A stretch of DNA of 8,672 nt, taken from positions 1 through 8,672 of the forward strand of contig JAFRBA010000062.1 in NCBI GenBank assembly GCA_017405115.1, given 5' to 3'. Shown here piece after piece: positions 7,369 to 8,672 of this stretch (the stretch's first letter is position 1; each line of letters begins with the position of its first letter). The notes below the pieces were generated by a model. The model saw only the letters and a list, made by a program, of their open reading frames with translations, had not been told where the DNA came from and did not search any database. The translations under genes were made by a program, and so were the position numbers. Source of the stretch: Kiritimatiellia bacterium (GTDB lineage: Bacteria; Verrucomicrobiota; Kiritimatiellia; RFP12; UBA1067).

Positions 7369-7461
7369 TTGAATCAGACATGATCATGTCCACTGTATTG
7401 ATGATAGGCGATAGGAAATGGACATCCGAAGTGCCAAATGCGCAGAAGCTGTCCTTTGCAC
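7365..7461 (+). pseudogene. Gene of unknown function downstream of brxL, truncated by the IS after 32 codons
   Basis: An ATG at 7365-7367 overlaps the brxL stop codon in the arrangement ATGA, the classic sign of translational coupling. AGGA at 7359-7362 is a weak ribosome site. The frame begins MIESDMIMSTVLMIGD, continues RKWTSEVPNAQKLSF, and stays open up to the left end of the insertion sequence at 7462. Within the IS it runs only seven more codons, to TGA at 7482-7484. The sixth and eighth residues are also methionines, so the true start could be slightly later. I do not recognise the N-terminus. The overlap with brxL suggests a further member of this BREX operon whose remainder should lie beyond the right end of the IS. 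A chance open frame of this length cannot be fully excluded. Confidence 0.55.
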
Positions 7462-7488
7462 GGGTGATGTTAACCCGCTTCTGACATG
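7462..7488 (+). repeat. Left terminal inverted repeat of the IS
   Basis: This 27-bp end starts GGGTGATGTTAACCC and closes with CTTCTGACATG. It pairs with the right end apart from positions 4, 5 and 16. It contains the palindrome GTTAAC. The ACATG at its inner edge forms a small dyad ACATG-AA-CATGT with bases just inside the element (7484-7495). Confidence 0.85.
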
Positions 7489-7536
7489 AACATGTACTTA
7501 TTGTGGTACACGGGTTCGCTTCCAGAACTGGGAGAA

Positions 7537-7561
7537 TGACCTCGTCAACAGGAGGAGGTCA
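7537..7561 (+). promoter_or_regulatory. Hairpin partly covering the transposase ribosome binding site
   Basis: TGACCTC (7537-7543) and GAGGTCA (7555-7561) form a perfect 7-bp stem around an 11-base loop. The strong Shine-Dalgarno run AGGAGGAGG (7550-7558) lies half in the loop and half in the 3' arm, just before the ATG at 7564. Transcripts entering from outside the IS, such as read-through from the BREX operon, could fold this way and lower transposase translation. Similar ribosome-site masking is known in other insertion sequences. Confidence 0.5.
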
Positions 7562-7563
7562 GC

Positions 7564-8664
7564 ATGGAAGACATCTTGACTACATTGGCCAGGCAGTTCC
7601 TGCCGCAGATGGAACCCGAGGAGAGGGCCGAGGCGCTGAGGTCGCTGAGGAAGATGATCGACGAGGAATTCTTTGACCTCGCCTTGGGCGACCAGCCCGA
7701 ACACGCCGAGACTTCGTGTCCGCGGTGCGGATCGTGGCACGTGGTGAAGAAGGGCCACGAGCCCGACGGGTCGCAGCGCTACCTCTGCCGGTCGTGCACG
7801 CGGACGTTCACGCCGCGCACCAACAAGGTGTTTGCCACGACCAAACTAGACCGGGCCACGTGGATGAAGTTCGCCGAGTGCCACGTCGACGTGCTTCCGC
7901 TGCGCGAATCGGCCGAGAGGTGCGGCGTGAGCCTGAAGACCGCGTTCTTCATGCGCCACCGGATACTCGAGTGCATAGCGCAGAACATGCCCGCGTTCCG
8001 CAGCGCCGCCGGTGACGGCATGGAGATAGACGAGTGCTACCTGCGCGAGAGCTTCAAGGGCAACAGGAGGAACGCCGCATGCGGGATACCCAGGGAGGCG
8101 CACCACCGGCCCGGGGGCATCGACCAATACGAGCAGATATGCGTGCTCACGGGCATAAACGACGCCGGCGACTTCTTCTTCGAGATGGCCGGGCGCGGCA
8201 ACATCACCGAGGAGCGGGCCTCGGCGTACCTCGAGGGCAAGGTCGCGAGCGGCGCCATCGTCGCGACCGACGGGGCCAAAGCCTACAGGAAGTCGCTCAA
8301 GTCGCTCGACGTGCGCCGGCACGAGGCCAGCGCATCGGGTTCGCATGCCATCAACAGGGTCAACAACCTGCACAGCCGCATCGTGGAGTTCATCGACGGC
8401 TTCCACGGCGTGTCGACCCGGCGCCTGTGGAACTACCTGGCGTGGTTCAAGTGGATCTGGAGCTTCAGGCGGGGCCGCACCGCCGAGCAGACCGCGAGCC
8501 TCGTCGTAAAGCAGGTCGGCGCAAGTCCGTACAAGACGACCTGGCGCAATTACAAGAGAACCCCGTACCCGTTCTACGACTACTGGGTCAAGCAGGCGAA
8601 ATGGGATTCCAAGGCGCGGGCGGCGCTGCCGCTGGCCATGGGGGCCATGTCAGAAGTGGGTTAA
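7564..8664 (+). CDS. IS1595-family transposase
   Basis: The protein has 366 residues. An N-terminal zinc ribbon is formed by C52, C55, C75 and C78 (CPRCG, then CRSC), as in IS1595/ISXO2-like transposases. The catalytic DDE-type domain follows from about residue 145. The first aspartate is D156 in MEIDECY and the second is D236 in ATDGAKAY. The third position falls in RVNNLHS (N267/N268), fitting the family's use of asparagine in place of glutamate. The conserved FHGVSTRRLWNYLAWFKW that follows is typical. The start at 7564 is set by AGGAGGAGG. The stop codon TAA (8662-8664) lies inside the right inverted repeat, so the last residues are encoded by the IS end. The frame is full length with no visible damage, so the element may still be mobile. 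The gene plays no part in BREX itself. Confidence 0.93.
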   Translation: MEDILTTLARQFLPQMEPEERAEALRSLRKMIDEEFFDLALGDQPEHAETSCPRCGSWHVVKKGHEPDGSQRYLCRSCTRTFTPRTNKVFATTKLDRATWMKFAECHVDVLPLRESAERCGVSLKTAFFMRHRILECIAQNMPAFRSAAGDGMEIDECYLRESFKGNRRNAACGIPREAHHRPGGIDQYEQICVLTGINDAGDFFFEMAGRGNITEERASAYLEGKVASGAIVATDGAKAYRKSLKSLDVRRHEASASGSHAINRVNNLHSRIVEFIDGFHGVSTRRLWNYLAWFKWIWSFRRGRTAEQTASLVVKQVGASPYKTTWRNYKRTPYPFYDYWVKQAKWDSKARAALPLAMGAMSEVG

Positions 8665-8672
8665 CATGTCCC
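8646..8672 (-). repeat. Right terminal inverted repeat of the IS
   Basis: Read inward from 8672 the end begins GGGACATGTTAACCC and closes with CTTCTGACATG, matching the left end at 24 of 27 positions. It includes the transposase stop codon. The window stops at the outermost base, so the flanking duplication is not visible. Confidence 0.85.

Larger units (their letters stand above)
7462..8672 (+). mobile_element. IS1595-family insertion sequence, about 1.2 kb
   Basis: A single transposase gene is enclosed by 27-bp terminal inverted repeats matching at 24 of 27 positions. The left end begins GGGTGATGTTAACCC at 7462. The right end, read inward from 8672, begins GGGACATGTTAACCC. The zinc ribbon and DDE-type domain of the transposase place it in the IS1595 family, whose members usually make 8-bp target duplications. 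The left flank CTTTGCAC (7454-7461) would be one copy. The right flank is outside the window, which ends at the last base of the repeat, so the duplication cannot be confirmed. The element looks intact and points in the same direction as the BREX operon. Confidence 0.85.

Noticed and set aside
7377..7390. Perfect 14-bp palindrome GACATGATCATGTC just after brxL, similar at 11 of 12 core bases to a dyad in the IS left end (7484-7495)
   Set aside because: It has no T-run, so it is not a terminator. It falls within the start of the truncated reading frame, and its similarity to the IS dyad is short enough to be chance among CATG-containing words.

Overview
The window is the right-hand part of a type 1 BREX (bacteriophage exclusion) defence locus, followed by an IS1595-family insertion sequence. 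The DNA is GC-rich, with strong purine-rich Shine-Dalgarno (SD) sites and tightly packed genes. My best guess at the host is a high-GC Gram-positive such as a gut coriobacterium (Actinomycetota). This rests on composition and gene style only, not on a marker gene.

Layout. Positions 1-179 (minus strand) encode an internal piece of the BREX methyltransferase PglX, including its NPPY catalytic motif. It has no start codon of its own and runs off the left edge. Directly upstream of it on the same strand is a complete tyrosine recombinase gene (181-1188, minus). Between them, inside the pglX reading frame, lies a 31-bp imperfect palindrome (141-171) built like a tyrosine-recombinase core site. A short divergent intergenic region (1189-1296) separates the recombinase from a plus-strand operon: a DUF4143-type ATPase (1297-2550), the phosphatase-like PglZ (2559-5189) and the Lon-related AAA+ protein BrxL (5200-7368). 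The gaps in this operon are 8 and 10 bp, and both inter-gene SD sites overlap or abut the previous stop codon. A further reading frame starts at 7365 with an ATGA overlap on the brxL stop. It is cut after 32 codons by the IS (7462-8672), whose 27-bp terminal inverted repeats, zinc-ribbon/DDE-type transposase and ribosome-site hairpin are all visible.

How it fits together. In type 1 BREX, PglX methylates host DNA at a non-palindromic site. BrxA, BrxB and BrxC (expected to the left, outside the window), PglZ and BrxL are needed to block phage replication. The silent pglX piece, the adjacent recombinase and the palindrome suggest a DNA-inversion switch. Recombination between this site and an inverted copy in the active pglX would exchange the specificity-bearing C-terminal half of the methyltransferase. 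The active pglX and the second site should lie left of position 1 and cannot be seen here. The other main points are an unusual ATPase sharing the pglZ-brxL operon and a translationally coupled gene after brxL that the IS has broken.
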